DNA from: Halonotius pteroides
GTDB lineage: Archaea > Halobacteriota > Halobacteria > Halobacteriales > Haloferacaceae
Assembly (NCBI RefSeq): GCF_003605635.1
Contig: NZ_QMDW01000011.1
Location: 1 to 64,000, forward strand
Reading direction: 5' to 3'
Length of the DNA stretch: 64,000 nt
Shown: positions 25,610 through 34,733 of the stretch, in pieces
How positions within the stretch are numbered: the first letter of the stretch is position 1
How the letters are laid out: every line of letters begins with the position of its first letter
Position numbers and translations under genes: made by a program
The notes under the pieces: generated by a model
The model's database searches: none
What the model was told of the DNA's origin: nothing
The model's input: the letters and a program-made list of their open reading frames with translations, nothing else

Positions 25610-27361
25610 ATGCGAAACGCGAAAATCGTCTGTACGCTCGGGCCAGCCTCCAGCGACACGGAGACCATTCGTGCGCTGAACGAGGCGGGAATGTCCGTCG
25701 CCCGGCTCAACGCGAGCCACGGGTCGACGGAGCACCGAGCGACCGTTATCGACCGCGTCCGGGAGGTCGACGCCGAGGGCGACCGCTCGCTCGCGCTGAT
25801 GGTTGACCTCAAAGGGCCGGAGGTGCGAACCGCCGAGATCGACGGCCACGTCGAGCTTGAATCGGGTTCTGAGGTTGTCTTCGCGCCGGGCGATACCGCG
25901 ACCCCCGAGCGGGTCGGCCTCTCGGTGTCGATCAAAGGTGTCGGCGACGGTGATCGGATCCTGCTTGACGACGGCCGGATCGAAGCCACCGTCACCGATG
26001 TCGACGGCGAGGAAGTCACCGCCGAGATCGCCAACGGCGGCAAGCTTCAAAGCCGAAAGGGTGTCAACATCCCGGGTGTCGACCTCGATATCAATCTCAT
26101 CACCCCCGGTGACAAACAGGAGCTCAAACTCGCCGCCGACAAGGAGGCCGACTTTGTCGCCGCGAGCTTCGTCCGCGACGGCGAGGACGTGTATGCCATC
26201 GCCGACAAGCTCGAAGAGCTTGGGGCAAATATCCCTGTCGTTGCCAAGATCGAACGCGCTGGCGCGGTCGAGAACCTCGATTCGATCATCAGCGCGGCCG
26301 ACGGTGTCATGGTCGCCCGCGGCGATCTTGGGGTTGAGTGTCCGCTCGAAGATATCCCGATGATCCAAAAGCGGATCATCAAGCAGTGCGTCGACAACGG
26401 TGTGCCGGTCATCACGGCAACCGAGATGTTGGACTCGATGATCGGTAACCGGCGGCCAACACGGGCGGAGGCCTCCGACGTTGCCAACGCCGTGCTTGAC
26501 GGCACTGACGCGGTCATGCTCTCCGGGGAAACCGCCGTCGGCGACCATCCGGTTCAAGTCGTCGAGACGATGGCCAACATCGTCAGCCGCGTCGAATCGA
26601 CCGACGAGTACGCCGAAACCGTCGAACAACGCGTTCCCGCCGCCAGCGATCGTTCCCGTACCGAGCCGCTGGCGCGGTCGGCCCGCTATCTCGCCCGTGA
26701 TATCGGTGCGGCCGCCATCGTCGCCGCCAGCGAATCCGGCTACACCGCCCGCAAGGCCGCAAAGTTTCGGCCGCCGGTACCTGTTGTCGCCACCACGCCG
26801 AACGACCGGGTGCGCCGCCAACTCGCCTTGGTCTGGGGTGTCACCCCGCAGTATCACCAGTACGAAGCGGACGCCGACACCATCCTCGAGAGCAGCGTCC
26901 AGGCGGCGATCAGTGCTGGGGCGGCGAAAAGTGGTGAGACCGTTGTCGCCATCTCCGGGCTGTTCTCGGAGGTCGACGGCGCGAACACAACCAACATGCT
27001 GAAAGTCCATATCGCCGCTGAGAAGGTCGCCAGCGGCAAATCTGTCACCGGTGGCCGGGCGTCGGGGTCGCTGACACGGATCACCGACGGCGACCTTTCG
27101 ACCCTCCCCGAGGGTGCGATCCTCTCGCTTGCGGCTGATTTCGACGGTGAGTTTACCGGCGATGTCACACAGATCGCCGGCATCATCGACAACGGCGGTG
27201 GGCTTACCGGCTATCCAGCCGTCGTCGCCCGTGAGCTGGGGATTCCGATGCTCAGCGACGCCACCGTTCCGGACTCGATCGCCGACGGCGAGACGGTCAG
27301 CATCGACGCCGAACGCGGAATCGTCTTCGACGGCGACGTGCTGCAGTCGACACCACGCTAA
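25610..27361 (+). CDS. pyk: pyruvate kinase with C-terminal PEP-utiliser-like domain
   Basis: This 583-residue enzyme makes pyruvate and ATP from phosphoenolpyruvate. The start MRNAKIVCTLGPAS at 25610 is standard. Visible: the active-site barrel with VDLKGPEVRT, VVAKIERAGAV (catalytic Lys), MVARGDLGVE (Mg/K site) and ITATEMLDSM. The alpha-beta C domain is followed by an extra C-terminal domain of about 90 residues (GAILSLAADFDGEF to the end) resembling the PEP-synthase mobile domain, as in Bacillus and haloarchaeal enzymes. A box A (TTTTTTAAG) lies about 25 nt upstream. Confidence 0.96.
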   Translation: MRNAKIVCTLGPASSDTETIRALNEAGMSVARLNASHGSTEHRATVIDRVREVDAEGDRSLALMVDLKGPEVRTAEIDGHVELESGSEVVFAPGDTATPERVGLSVSIKGVGDGDRILLDDGRIEATVTDVDGEEVTAEIANGGKLQSRKGVNIPGVDLDINLITPGDKQELKLAADKEADFVAASFVRDGEDVYAIADKLEELGANIPVVAKIERAGAVENLDSIISAADGVMVARGDLGVECPLEDIPMIQKRIIKQCVDNGVPVITATEMLDSMIGNRRPTRAEASDVANAVLDGTDAVMLSGETAVGDHPVQVVETMANIVSRVESTDEYAETVEQRVPAASDRSRTEPLARSARYLARDIGAAAIVAASESGYTARKAAKFRPPVPVVATTPNDRVRRQLALVWGVTPQYHQYEADADTILESSVQAAISAGAAKSGETVVAISGLFSEVDGANTTNMLKVHIAAEKVASGKSVTGGRASGSLTRITDGDLSTLPEGAILSLAADFDGEFTGDVTQIAGIIDNGGGLTGYPAVVARELGIPMLSDATVPDSIADGETVSIDAERGIVFDGDVLQSTPR

Positions 27362-27433
27362 TACCGCCGACCACCCCACCGGTGCTGTCACCGCTGAGAC
27401 AAGGGTTATTATTCTCCCACCCATTCTCATAGT

Positions 27434-27637
27434 ATGGCCGATTCCGCCGACAGCGATGTTGATACCCAAGCCGACGGCGATAGCGAGTGGCGATTTTCAA
27501 TTGATGCTGTCGGCCCTGATGCTGCGGACGATCCCGACGACACCGTCATCGAGCCCGAATCGATCTCACTGGAGCATGCCAGTTTCGTTGTGCTTGGGGT
27601 GCTGTTGACGCTCGGCGTCGTTGTCACCGGCCTGTGA
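27434..27637 (+). CDS. small acidic single-helix membrane protein
   Basis: This 67-residue protein has an acidic soluble N-terminal half and one C-terminal transmembrane helix (HASFVVLGVLLTLGVVVTGL). It resembles small conserved haloarchaeal membrane proteins of unknown function. Its ATG is preceded by AGGGTTATTATTC near 27402-27414, a good box A. It precedes the NfeD/SPFH pair on the same strand, but has its own promoter. Confidence 0.72.
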   Translation: MADSADSDVDTQADGDSEWRFSIDAVGPDAADDPDDTVIEPESISLEHASFVVLGVLLTLGVVVTGL

Positions 27638-27718
27638 GACTGTTATCGCCCCTTTTGGGTGTGTGTACTGGTAGCCTCCACATTCAAGGATTATATCCGT
27701 TGAACACGTATGACGTGT

Positions 27719-28327
27719 ATGGTCGTGTTGCTCACGGAGTTTATTAGCCCGGAGGCGGTGCCGTTACTGCTGGTGACCGCCGGACTGTTGCTCTCGCTGG
27801 CGGAAGCTCTCGCGCCGGGTGCGAACTTCGTTGTCGTCGGTATCGGGCTTCTCGGTGCAGGGCTCGTCGGGCTGCTGTTCCCGTTTCTCGGCCCGTTTGC
27901 GCTCGGCCTGTTCGTGCTGTTGTTCGGGATTCTCGCCTTCTACGTCTACCATGAGTTCGATCTCTACGGCGGGAAGGGCCAAGCCCAGACGAGTGACTCC
28001 GAGACGCTGCAGGGAATGACCGGCCGGGTGACCGAACGGGTAACGCCGACCGGCGGTGAGGTCAAACTCCAGGGCGGCGGCTTCAACCCGTTTTACTCGG
28101 CGCGGTCGATGGACGGCGCAATCCCTGAGGGTGCTGATGTGATGGTGATTGATCCCGGCGGCGGCAACGTCGTCACGGTTGAATCACTCGAAACCATCGA
28201 GGACGACATTGACCGGCAGTTGGCTGCCGGCCGCGAGGAGGGTGTGCAGGATGAGTCTGCCGCGGCGGCGTTTGCGGCTGAACACGCCGACAGCACGGCT
28301 GCCACAGAGACCGACACTGAGCGATAA
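27719..28327 (+). CDS. NfeD-like membrane protein
   Basis: This 202-residue protein has three close hydrophobic segments (about 8-75) followed by an OB-fold domain (LQGMTGRVTERVTPTGGEVKLQGG), the NfeD1b layout. NfeD proteins work with SPFH/stomatin proteins, and an SPFH gene follows 57 nt downstream. A box A (TTATATCC, 27691-27698) is centred about 25 nt before the ATG at 27719, which favours that start over the ATG at 27710. Confidence 0.88.
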   Translation: MVVLLTEFISPEAVPLLLVTAGLLLSLAEALAPGANFVVVGIGLLGAGLVGLLFPFLGPFALGLFVLLFGILAFYVYHEFDLYGGKGQAQTSDSETLQGMTGRVTERVTPTGGEVKLQGGGFNPFYSARSMDGAIPEGADVMVIDPGGGNVVTVESLETIEDDIDRQLAAGREEGVQDESAAAAFAAEHADSTAATETDTER

Positions 28328-28384
28328 TCTCCCCAGAGCCCTGCGAAGCCAACCCTTATTGGGGTCTCAACCTAACATCATGTT

Positions 28385-29542
28385 ATGGATCCACTTGTCC
28401 TCCAGTTGGGGTTGACGACGCTCGCCGTCGGGCTGTTGTTCCTGACAGTCGTCGCTGTGACGATCTGGCAGACCGTCGAGATCGTCGACGCCTACGAGAA
28501 GGAGGCGCTCACGGTCTTCGGCGAGTACCGGAAGCTGCTTGAACCGGGCTTTAATCTCATTCCGCCGTTCGTCTCCCGCACCTACGCCTTCGATATGCGT
28601 ACCCAAACACTGGACGTGCCGCGACAGGAGGCGATCACCCGTGACAACTCGCCGGTCACCGCCGACGCCGTCGTGTATATCAAGGTCATGGATGCCAAGA
28701 AGGCGTTCCTCGAAGTGGACAACTACAAAAAGGCTGTCTCCAACCTCGCTCAGACGACGCTGCGGGCTGTGCTGGGCGATATGGAGCTTGACGACACGCT
28801 CAACAAACGCCAAGAGATCAACTCGAAGATCCGCAAAGAACTCGACGAACCCACCGACGAGTGGGGGATTCGTGTCGAGAGCGTCGAGGTGCGAGAGGTC
28901 AACCCATCGAAGGATGTCCAGCAGGCGATGGAACAACAGACCTCCGCCGAGCGTCGCCGCCGGGCGATGATCCTCGAAGCCCAAGGTGAACGCCGCAGCG
29001 CGGTCGAAACCGCCGAGGGTGACAAACAGAGCGACATCATCCGCGCACAAGGTGAGAAGCAAAGCCAGATCCTCGAAGCACAGGGTGATGCGATCTCAAC
29101 CGTCCTGCGTGCGAAATCCGCCGAGTCGATGGGTGAACGCGCGATCATCGAACGCGGGATGGAGAGTCTCGAACGCATCGGCCAAGGCGAGTCCTCGACG
29201 TTCATCCTGCCGCAGGAGCTCACTTCGCTGGTCGGTCGCTACGGCAAGACGCTCACCGGCAGCGACGTTCAGGAAACTGAAGGCCTCGAAGGCAAGGAGT
29301 TCGACGCCGAGACACGCAAGATGCTCGGCCTCGACGACATCGACGAGATCCTAGGCGAGATCGATCAGGCCGCCGAGATGGATATCGAACAGCTCGAACA
29401 GGAGGCCGAACAGATCAAATCCGGCGAGGCCGACATCGCCGGCGGTGAAGCCGATGTTGACGAGCCGGATATCCCGGAGCCGGATCTCGAGGAAACTGAC
29501 GTTGACGACGAGGAACTCATCACCGAAAAAGAGACCGAGTAG
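28385..29542 (+). CDS. SPFH/band-7 (stomatin-like) membrane protein
   Basis: This 385-residue protein has one N-terminal transmembrane helix (about 8-30), an SPFH domain (about 35-205; YKKAVSNLAQTTLRAVLGDM and WGIRVESVEVREV), a long charged coiled coil (EAQGERRSAVETAEGDKQSD, about 195-260) and an acidic tail. Such proteins form ring-shaped membrane scaffolds. The neighbouring NfeD gene supports the usual stomatin/NfeD module. Acts at the cytoplasmic membrane, with likely roles in membrane quality control (family knowledge). Confidence 0.93.
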   Translation: MDPLVLQLGLTTLAVGLLFLTVVAVTIWQTVEIVDAYEKEALTVFGEYRKLLEPGFNLIPPFVSRTYAFDMRTQTLDVPRQEAITRDNSPVTADAVVYIKVMDAKKAFLEVDNYKKAVSNLAQTTLRAVLGDMELDDTLNKRQEINSKIRKELDEPTDEWGIRVESVEVREVNPSKDVQQAMEQQTSAERRRRAMILEAQGERRSAVETAEGDKQSDIIRAQGEKQSQILEAQGDAISTVLRAKSAESMGERAIIERGMESLERIGQGESSTFILPQELTSLVGRYGKTLTGSDVQETEGLEGKEFDAETRKMLGLDDIDEILGEIDQAAEMDIEQLEQEAEQIKSGEADIAGGEADVDEPDIPEPDLEETDVDDEELITEKETE

Positions 29543-29634
29543 CGCGGGTCGCCGCTGACTGTTTTGATTTTGCGTTATATTGCGAGCGACGGTTCGCCCG
29601 CAGATTTATTACGATATCTTACATTCTATTATAC

Positions 29635-29952
29635 ATGCCGATCAGCATCGATCAGTTTGATGAGAAGCCCACGGACGTACTCGACATACAGGACGGCACC
29701 CAACCGCATCAGGTTCTTCGCTTCCTTGCGACGAACAGCGAACAGGCGTTTACGCAGACGGAGATTCACGAGGCGACGGGGATCAAACGCGGCAGCGTCG
29801 GCGCGGTGTTGTCCCGGCTGGACGACCGCGGGCTTGTTCGCCATCGCGGTCGGTACTGGGCTCTCGGCGAGGACGACCGGCTTGCCTCCTACGCGGCCCA
29901 GACACAGGCGAGTTCGGCGTCAACGACTGACGACTACTACCGCGAGGAGTAA
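29635..29952 (+). CDS. winged-HTH antitoxin paired with a MazF-like toxin
   Basis: This 105-residue protein has a MarR-type winged helix: VLRFLATNSEQAFTQTEIHEATGIKRGSVGAVLSRLDDRGLVRHRG (shown here in two parts: residues 22-42 and 43-67 in outline). The adjacent gene, 2 nt downstream, encodes a PemK/MazF-fold protein, so this is a likely antitoxin and operon repressor. A box A (ATTTATTACG, 29604-29613) lies 27 nt before the ATG and gives a leaderless transcript. Confidence 0.78.
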   Translation: MPISIDQFDEKPTDVLDIQDGTQPHQVLRFLATNSEQAFTQTEIHEATGIKRGSVGAVLSRLDDRGLVRHRGRYWALGEDDRLASYAAQTQASSASTTDDYYREE

Positions 29953-29954
29953 CC

Positions 29955-30284
29955 ATGAGTTACGAGCGTGGCGTCGTACTGAAAGGCCCAGATCTGTTTG
30001 GCGACGCCGACTACCGTCCCTACGTTTGTCTGAGCGACGATAGCCATCCATTCAGTGCTGAGGAAGCCCTCTACGCAGCGATCACGACGACCCAGCGTGA
30101 GGCTGCGGTGCGGCTCACTGACCATGATTTCGCCACTGGCGGCCTCCCCAGAGCCAGCTACGTCAATCCGTGGACGGTCGTCTCGATCCGGCACGCTGCT
30201 ATCGACCGAGCAGAAGGCCGCCTCATCGATACAGTGACTGAGCAGGTCGCCACCGAAGCGGGTGGTTATCTCGGCGTTCGGTAG
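29955..30284 (+). CDS. PemK/MazF-like toxin
   Basis: This 109-residue protein has a plausible MazF/CcdB barrel: YERGVVLKGPDLFGDADYRPYVCLSD at the start (in two short stretches), YAAITTTQREAAVRLTDHDF in the middle and YVNPWTVVSIRHAAIDRAEG near the end. The pattern RPYVxLS...A.TTT...T...WTV is like a divergent PemK family found beside HTH genes in haloarchaea. It begins 2 nt after the HTH gene. It is probably an endoribonuclease; the family match is by eye. Confidence 0.72.
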   Translation: MSYERGVVLKGPDLFGDADYRPYVCLSDDSHPFSAEEALYAAITTTQREAAVRLTDHDFATGGLPRASYVNPWTVVSIRHAAIDRAEGRLIDTVTEQVATEAGGYLGVR

Positions 30285-30290
30285 ACTGTG

Positions 30291-31025
30291 TCAGACGCAC
30301 TCGGGATATAATCGCACAGCGAGCAGTTCGATCCCATCGATCAGTTTGGGGCTCGGCTGATTCAGCAGCGAGTCGTCGACAACGTGGACTTCAGCATCCA
30401 GCGACCAGCCGCGCTCTCGCAGTCGATCAGCTGACACGTTGTCGCCGGTGCCACAGATATGCAACACAGCGTGGTCAGGGTCGGCATCGACGACGGTTTC
30501 CTGACCGACTTCCTGTGAGCGATCACCCGGATCGACGAAGGGGTAGTGACCACCCGCGGCGTCGACCGCATCGGGCACCCAGTTGCCGGCGGCCATCGGC
30601 GGGTCTGACCACTCCTCGCAGTAGACGACCGGGTCGTCGCCGCCACCGACGGTTTCGGCAACAGCATCGAGTCGCTGTCGACAGTCAGCCACCAACTGCT
30701 TGCCAGCGTCGTCGACACCGGCAGCCGCGGCCAGCGATTTGAACCCCGCCAGCACCGCATCGAGCCGGCTTGGCTCGTGGTGGTGGACGCGATAGCCGCG
30801 TTTCTGGAGCCCATCGCGGATCTCGCCTTGGAGGTCGTCGCTGGTGCAGACGAGATCCGGGTCGAGGTCGGCGACCATCTCGTAGTCTGGGTTCAGCCAG
30901 CCGCCGACTGTTGGTCGATCGAGCTCGCAGTGGGTGGTGACACCGACAACTCGGTCGGCGACGCCGAGGGCTGTGAGCGTGGCCGTCGCGCTCGGTGCCA
31001 GCGAGACGATCCGCGGCTGTTCCAT
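30291..31025 (-). CDS. cobalamin-binding protein (BtuF-like)
   Basis: This 244-residue protein is a helical-backbone periplasmic-binding-type protein: RIVSLAPSATATLTALGV, VGVTTHCELD and LDPDLVCTSDDLQ match BtuF/cobalamin-binding proteins of haloarchaea. It has no signal peptide when started at the ATG at 31025, and no membrane anchor, so it would be cytoplasmic; upstream in-frame sequence is not signal-like either. A role in cobinamide salvage or vitamin B12 handling is likely. It is convergent with the HTH/MazF pair. Confidence 0.82.
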   Translation of the reverse strand: MEQPRIVSLAPSATATLTALGVADRVVGVTTHCELDRPTVGGWLNPDYEMVADLDPDLVCTSDDLQGEIRDGLQKRGYRVHHHEPSRLDAVLAGFKSLAAAAGVDDAGKQLVADCRQRLDAVAETVGGGDDPVVYCEEWSDPPMAAGNWVPDAVDAAGGHYPFVDPGDRSQEVGQETVVDADPDHAVLHICGTGDNVSADRLRERGWSLDAEVHVVDDSLLNQPSPKLIDGIELLAVRLYPECV

Positions 31026-31215
31026 ACCCTCGTTGGGAGTGGTGGTTTCAAAACATGCTCGCTTTGTGAGCCGCTGACACCCGTCGGACTCATCTTGTGT
31101 TTCTACCACCAAACTATCAGGGTCATTCACCCAAATTCGGCCGGTAGCGGTGCTGTCGCAAAACAATACCACACTGCTTAAGTATTGGTCTGTCGTTGTG
31201 TAGGAAACGATAGCT

Positions 31216-31240
31216 CCCCCGTTCGTCATCTCGTAGGGGG
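31216..31240 (+). promoter_or_regulatory. 5' leader hairpin of the tfb gene
   Basis: A run of C (31216-31220) can pair with a run of G (31236-31240) across a 15-nt loop just before the TFB start. A box A (CTTAAGTATT, about 31178-31187) places transcription start near 31210, so the hairpin would be in the 5' leader and near the start codon, where it could affect translation. The pairing is seen; the role is inferred. Confidence 0.4.
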
Positions 31241-31250
31241 CCCTTAGACA

Positions 31251-32246
31251 ATGAGTGATCAAACCTTTACCAAGACGACCGACCGATCGCCCTCCAGAGA
31301 GCGGCAGCGTGGTACCGAGTCGACAACCGAAACCGAAGAGGAACACGCCGGCCTACAGTGTCCCGAATGCAGCGGCAACGTCATCACCGACGACGAACAC
31401 GGTGAAACCGTCTGTGACGACTGCGGGCTCGTAATCACCGAAGACTCTGTCGACCGCGGCCCCGAGTGGCGGGCCTTCGATAGTGCCGAAAAAGACCAGA
31501 AGTCCCGTGTCGGCGCGCCGACGACGAACACGATGCACGACAAGGGCCTGTCGACCAATATCGACTGGCGGAACAAGGACGCCTACGGCCGCTCGCTCGG
31601 GGCGCGACAACGCCAGAAGATGCAGCGGCTCCGCAAATGGAACGAGCGGTTCCGCACCCGCGACAGCAAGGAGCGCAATCTCAAACAGGCCCTCGGCGAG
31701 ATCGACCGGATGGCGTCGGCGGTCGGCCTCCCCGACAATGTCCGTGAAACGGCGTCGGTCATCTACCGCCGCGCACTCGATGAGGATCTGTTGCCGGGGC
31801 GCTCGATCGAGGGCGTCTCCACTTCATGTGTGTACGCCGCCGCTCGGATGGCCGGCGTTCCCCGGAGCCTCGATGAGATCGCCGACGTATCGCGAGTTGA
31901 AAAAAGTGAGATCGCCCGCACCTACCGCTACGTCGTCCGCGAGCTCTCACTTGAGGTGCGACCAGCCGATCCTGAGCAGTACGTCCCGCGGTTTGCCTCC
32001 TCGCTGGAGCTCTCAGAGGAGTCCGAAATGCGCGCAAAACAGCTGTTGAAAAACGCCAAAGAGCAGGGCGTCCACAGCGGGAAATCGCCGGTCGGGCTGG
32101 CTGCCGCCGCGGTGTATGCGGCCGCGCTCCTGACGAACGAAAAGACAACCCAAGCCGCGGTTTCGGAGGTCGCCGACATCTCCGAGGTGACGATCCGCAA
32201 CCGCTACCACGAGCTACTGGAAGCCGAAGAGGAGATGCTGGTCTGA
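31251..32246 (+). CDS. tfb: transcription initiation factor IIB (TFB)
   Basis: This 331-residue general transcription factor recruits RNA polymerase to TBP-bound box A. The N-terminal zinc ribbon is CPECSGNV...CDDCGLV (about 36-58), then the B-finger region EWRAFDSAEKDQKSRVGAP, and two cyclin repeats (about 125-215 and 225-320) with STSCVYAAARMAGVP and GLAAAAVYAAALLTNE. An acidic N-terminal tail of 30 residues is typical of haloarchaea, which carry many tfb paralogues; which one this is cannot be told. The leader hairpin at 31216-31240 may regulate it. Confidence 0.96.
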   Translation: MSDQTFTKTTDRSPSRERQRGTESTTETEEEHAGLQCPECSGNVITDDEHGETVCDDCGLVITEDSVDRGPEWRAFDSAEKDQKSRVGAPTTNTMHDKGLSTNIDWRNKDAYGRSLGARQRQKMQRLRKWNERFRTRDSKERNLKQALGEIDRMASAVGLPDNVRETASVIYRRALDEDLLPGRSIEGVSTSCVYAAARMAGVPRSLDEIADVSRVEKSEIARTYRYVVRELSLEVRPADPEQYVPRFASSLELSEESEMRAKQLLKNAKEQGVHSGKSPVGLAAAAVYAAALLTNEKTTQAAVSEVADISEVTIRNRYHELLEAEEEMLV

Positions 32247-32480
32247 GCGGTCGGTCATCGATTCTGTAATCGTCGGTATGAGGATTTCTGCGCTAACGAT
32301 AGCACTGAGTAATCTCGCTGCAGTGTAACTGCAAGCTACGTTCTGTCGATGTGTTTGTCGGTGGGATCGACGATGTCGGAATCGCTATCGCAGAAAGATA
32401 GTATCTGTATGGTTCGTCTTCGGTCACCAACAACGTCGCTCTGTACAGATCACGTCGGTCAGCGTTGACGGTGCCGGTCG

Positions 32481-33203
32481 TTAGCTCGCCTGTTGTTCGT
32501 CAAGCCACGCCTCGTACTCGGCTTGGTCGACGACCTCAACTGTGAAGTACATCTGTGAGTGGGCGACCCCGCAGTATTCACTACAGTATCCTTGGTATGT
32601 GCCAGTTTCGCTGACATTTGTTTTGATGTAGTTGGTCTGATCCGGGATGGCGTCGGATTTCATCCCCAGTTCTGGCACGTGGAAGCCATGGATCACATCC
32701 CGGGAACTCACGTTGACATACACATCCTGATCGGCTGGGATGACGACCGTTGGCCCTGAGCCGGCCCCGCTAACTGTCATATTCTGGTTCGGGTAACTCA
32801 TATCCCAGCCCCACTGGTAGGCTTGCGCCTGAATCAGCACATCATTCTCCTCGGGGGCAACCTCCTCTTCGCCGCCGGTGAACTCGACGTTTTCGTCGGC
32901 CATCACGCCGTAGGAGGCAACACCGACAAACAGGAGGATGACGGCTGTGGCAACTGTCCACGTGATCTCAAGCCGTCGGTTCTCCTGGGTCGGCTTTGGC
33001 TCGTCGTTGCCCTTGAACTTGATAACAGCATACAGCAGGATCCCTTCGACTAACAGCGTGATCGGGATCGCAACGATCAGGAGCTGTTCGTTGAGCCCAT
33101 AGATCAACTCCGCCGAGGTCGATTGGGCGGCGACCGGGTCGGCAAACAGTGTCGCCAACACTGCTGCGACCGCCGAGACCGCCACGAGACGCCTTGCGTT
33201 CAT
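32481..33203 (-). CDS. coxB: cytochrome c oxidase subunit II
   Basis: This 240-residue protein has a signal peptide (to about residue 26, VAAQ), two transmembrane helices (about 38-60 and 80-103) and a cupredoxin domain with the CuA ligands: GFHVPELGM (His) and CSEYCGVAHSQM (two Cys, Glu backbone, His, Met). It accepts electrons outside the membrane and passes them to subunit I. The ATG at 33203 begins at the signal peptide. It is divergent from the haem O synthase gene. Subunit I is not in this window. Confidence 0.95.
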   Translation of the reverse strand: MNARRLVAVSAVAAVLATLFADPVAAQSTSAELIYGLNEQLLIVAIPITLLVEGILLYAVIKFKGNDEPKPTQENRRLEITWTVATAVILLFVGVASYGVMADENVEFTGGEEEVAPEENDVLIQAQAYQWGWDMSYPNQNMTVSGAGSGPTVVIPADQDVYVNVSSRDVIHGFHVPELGMKSDAIPDQTNYIKTNVSETGTYQGYCSEYCGVAHSQMYFTVEVVDQAEYEAWLDEQQAS

Positions 33204-33308
33204 GCTTGTTCGCTGTTGGACTGGCGTGTGTAAATACCTGCTGACTCCACCGTATCGGCCCGTAATTAAAATGCTGAATAGCGAGAATCCGGACGCATAT
33301 ATACGTCG

Positions 33309-34730
33309 ATGCCTAATCGCCGTACAGTGAGTTTCAGCGTTCGCCTTCCGGATCGGGTGCCGCTCCTCTTGGCGGCGACAACGATGGGCGTGTATCTGCT
33401 CCTTGTTGTCGGCGTGGCGACGGCGTTGACCGACGCCGCCGCAGCCTGTACGGCCTGGCCAGCCTGTGGCTCCGGCTGGTCGCTGCCAACGACCTTCGAC
33501 GGCTGGGTTGCCTTCGGTCACCGGCTTGTCGCCGTCGTCGTCGGGGTTGGTGTTCTCGCGTCAGCGGTGGCGGTCATCCGCACCGAGGCCGCCCGCCGCG
33601 TCAAACTCGCGGTTGCTGTTGCGATCGTCGCCTATCCAGCCCAGGCTGGACTGGGCGCGGTTGTAGCAACGACCGGCGGTACCGACCGCCTCTCGGCGAT
33701 CCACCTGCTGGCTGGCGTGACAATTTTCGGTGGCCTGTTGGCTGCCCTCACGTGGTGGCTGGAGGCCGAAACCGGCGACCCAGACGATGTGCCTGAGGGG
33801 CCACTGGAGCCATCCGAGCCGCTCGATCCTGAGAGTCGTCCACCGATCCCGACCGACCGGATCGAGCGGACGAAAGCGACGCTGTTTGCGTACTTTCGGC
33901 TCATGAAGCCGCGGTTGATGTGGCTGCTGTGTCTTGTTGCGGCGGCGGCGATGGCCTTGGCCGGCGGCCCGGGGCTGACGCCCTACACGGTCGGGGCGAC
34001 TCTCGGTGGCGGCGCGCTATCGATCGGTGCCTCGGGGACGTTCAACCATATTCTCGAACGCGACGTGGATCGACGGATGGCCCGCACCAGCGACCGCCCG
34101 CTGGCGACGGATCTGGTACCGCTCCGCAACGCTGTCACGTTCGGGCTGGCGTTGACGACGCTGTCGATCGCCCTCTTTGCGACGGTGAATCTGTTGACGG
34201 CTGCCCTCGGCGTTGTCGCCATTCTGTTTTACAGCGTGATCTACACGCTGATCCTGAAACCAAACACCGTCCAAAACACCGTCCTCGGCGGCGCGGCCGG
34301 CGCGCTGCCGGCGTTGATCGGCTGGGCGGCGGTCACCGGTTCGATCGGCGTTGGTGGCCTCCTGCTTGCGGCGTTCATCTTCTGTTGGACGCCAGCGCAC
34401 TTCTACAGTCTCGCCTTGGCCTACAAGGACGACTACGAGCGCGGCGGGTTCCCGATGCTGCCGGTTGTCTACGGTGAAACTGCAACACGGCGACACATCC
34501 TGTGGTATCTCGGGGCGACACTGGTCGCCGGTGCGGCGCTGGCCGCTGCTGACGTGCTTGGCTGGATCTACGTTGCTGTCGCCGTCGGCTTCGGCGCGTT
34601 ATTCCTCTGGTTTGTCATCCGCCTGCACTACGAGCAGACCGAGGCGGCGGCGTTCCGGTCGTTCCACGCCTCGAATGCCTATCTTGGCACCGTCCTGCTC
34701 GCTATCGTCGTTGAGGGGTTGGTGTTGTAG
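33309..34730 (+). CDS. ctaB: CtaA-like/CtaB fusion: haem O synthase (protohaem farnesyltransferase)
   Basis: This 473-residue membrane protein joins a CtaA-like N-terminal half (about 1-160, four helices, FGHRLVAVVVGVGVLA and AIHLLAG with conserved His) to a UbiA-type farnesyltransferase (about 190-473). The prenyltransferase motifs are NHILERDVDRRMARTSDRPL (about 240-260) and YKDDYERGGFPMLP. It makes haem O for the oxidase. This fusion is usual in haloarchaea. A box A (CATATATACG, 33293-33302) lies only about 10 nt before the ATG; the in-frame GTG at 33327 would fit a leaderless start better. Confidence 0.92.
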   Translation: MPNRRTVSFSVRLPDRVPLLLAATTMGVYLLLVVGVATALTDAAAACTAWPACGSGWSLPTTFDGWVAFGHRLVAVVVGVGVLASAVAVIRTEAARRVKLAVAVAIVAYPAQAGLGAVVATTGGTDRLSAIHLLAGVTIFGGLLAALTWWLEAETGDPDDVPEGPLEPSEPLDPESRPPIPTDRIERTKATLFAYFRLMKPRLMWLLCLVAAAAMALAGGPGLTPYTVGATLGGGALSIGASGTFNHILERDVDRRMARTSDRPLATDLVPLRNAVTFGLALTTLSIALFATVNLLTAALGVVAILFYSVIYTLILKPNTVQNTVLGGAAGALPALIGWAAVTGSIGVGGLLLAAFIFCWTPAHFYSLALAYKDDYERGGFPMLPVVYGETATRRHILWYLGATLVAGAALAAADVLGWIYVAVAVGFGALFLWFVIRLHYEQTEAAAFRSFHASNAYLGTVLLAIVVEGLVL

Positions 34731-34733
34731 CCG

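Noticed and set aside
25445-27469. 674-codon open frame on the minus strand opposite pyruvate kinase
   Set aside because: It mirrors the pyruvate kinase gene. In GC-rich haloarchaeal DNA the reverse frames lack stops; its composition is Arg/Asp/Gly-rich with no recognisable domain.
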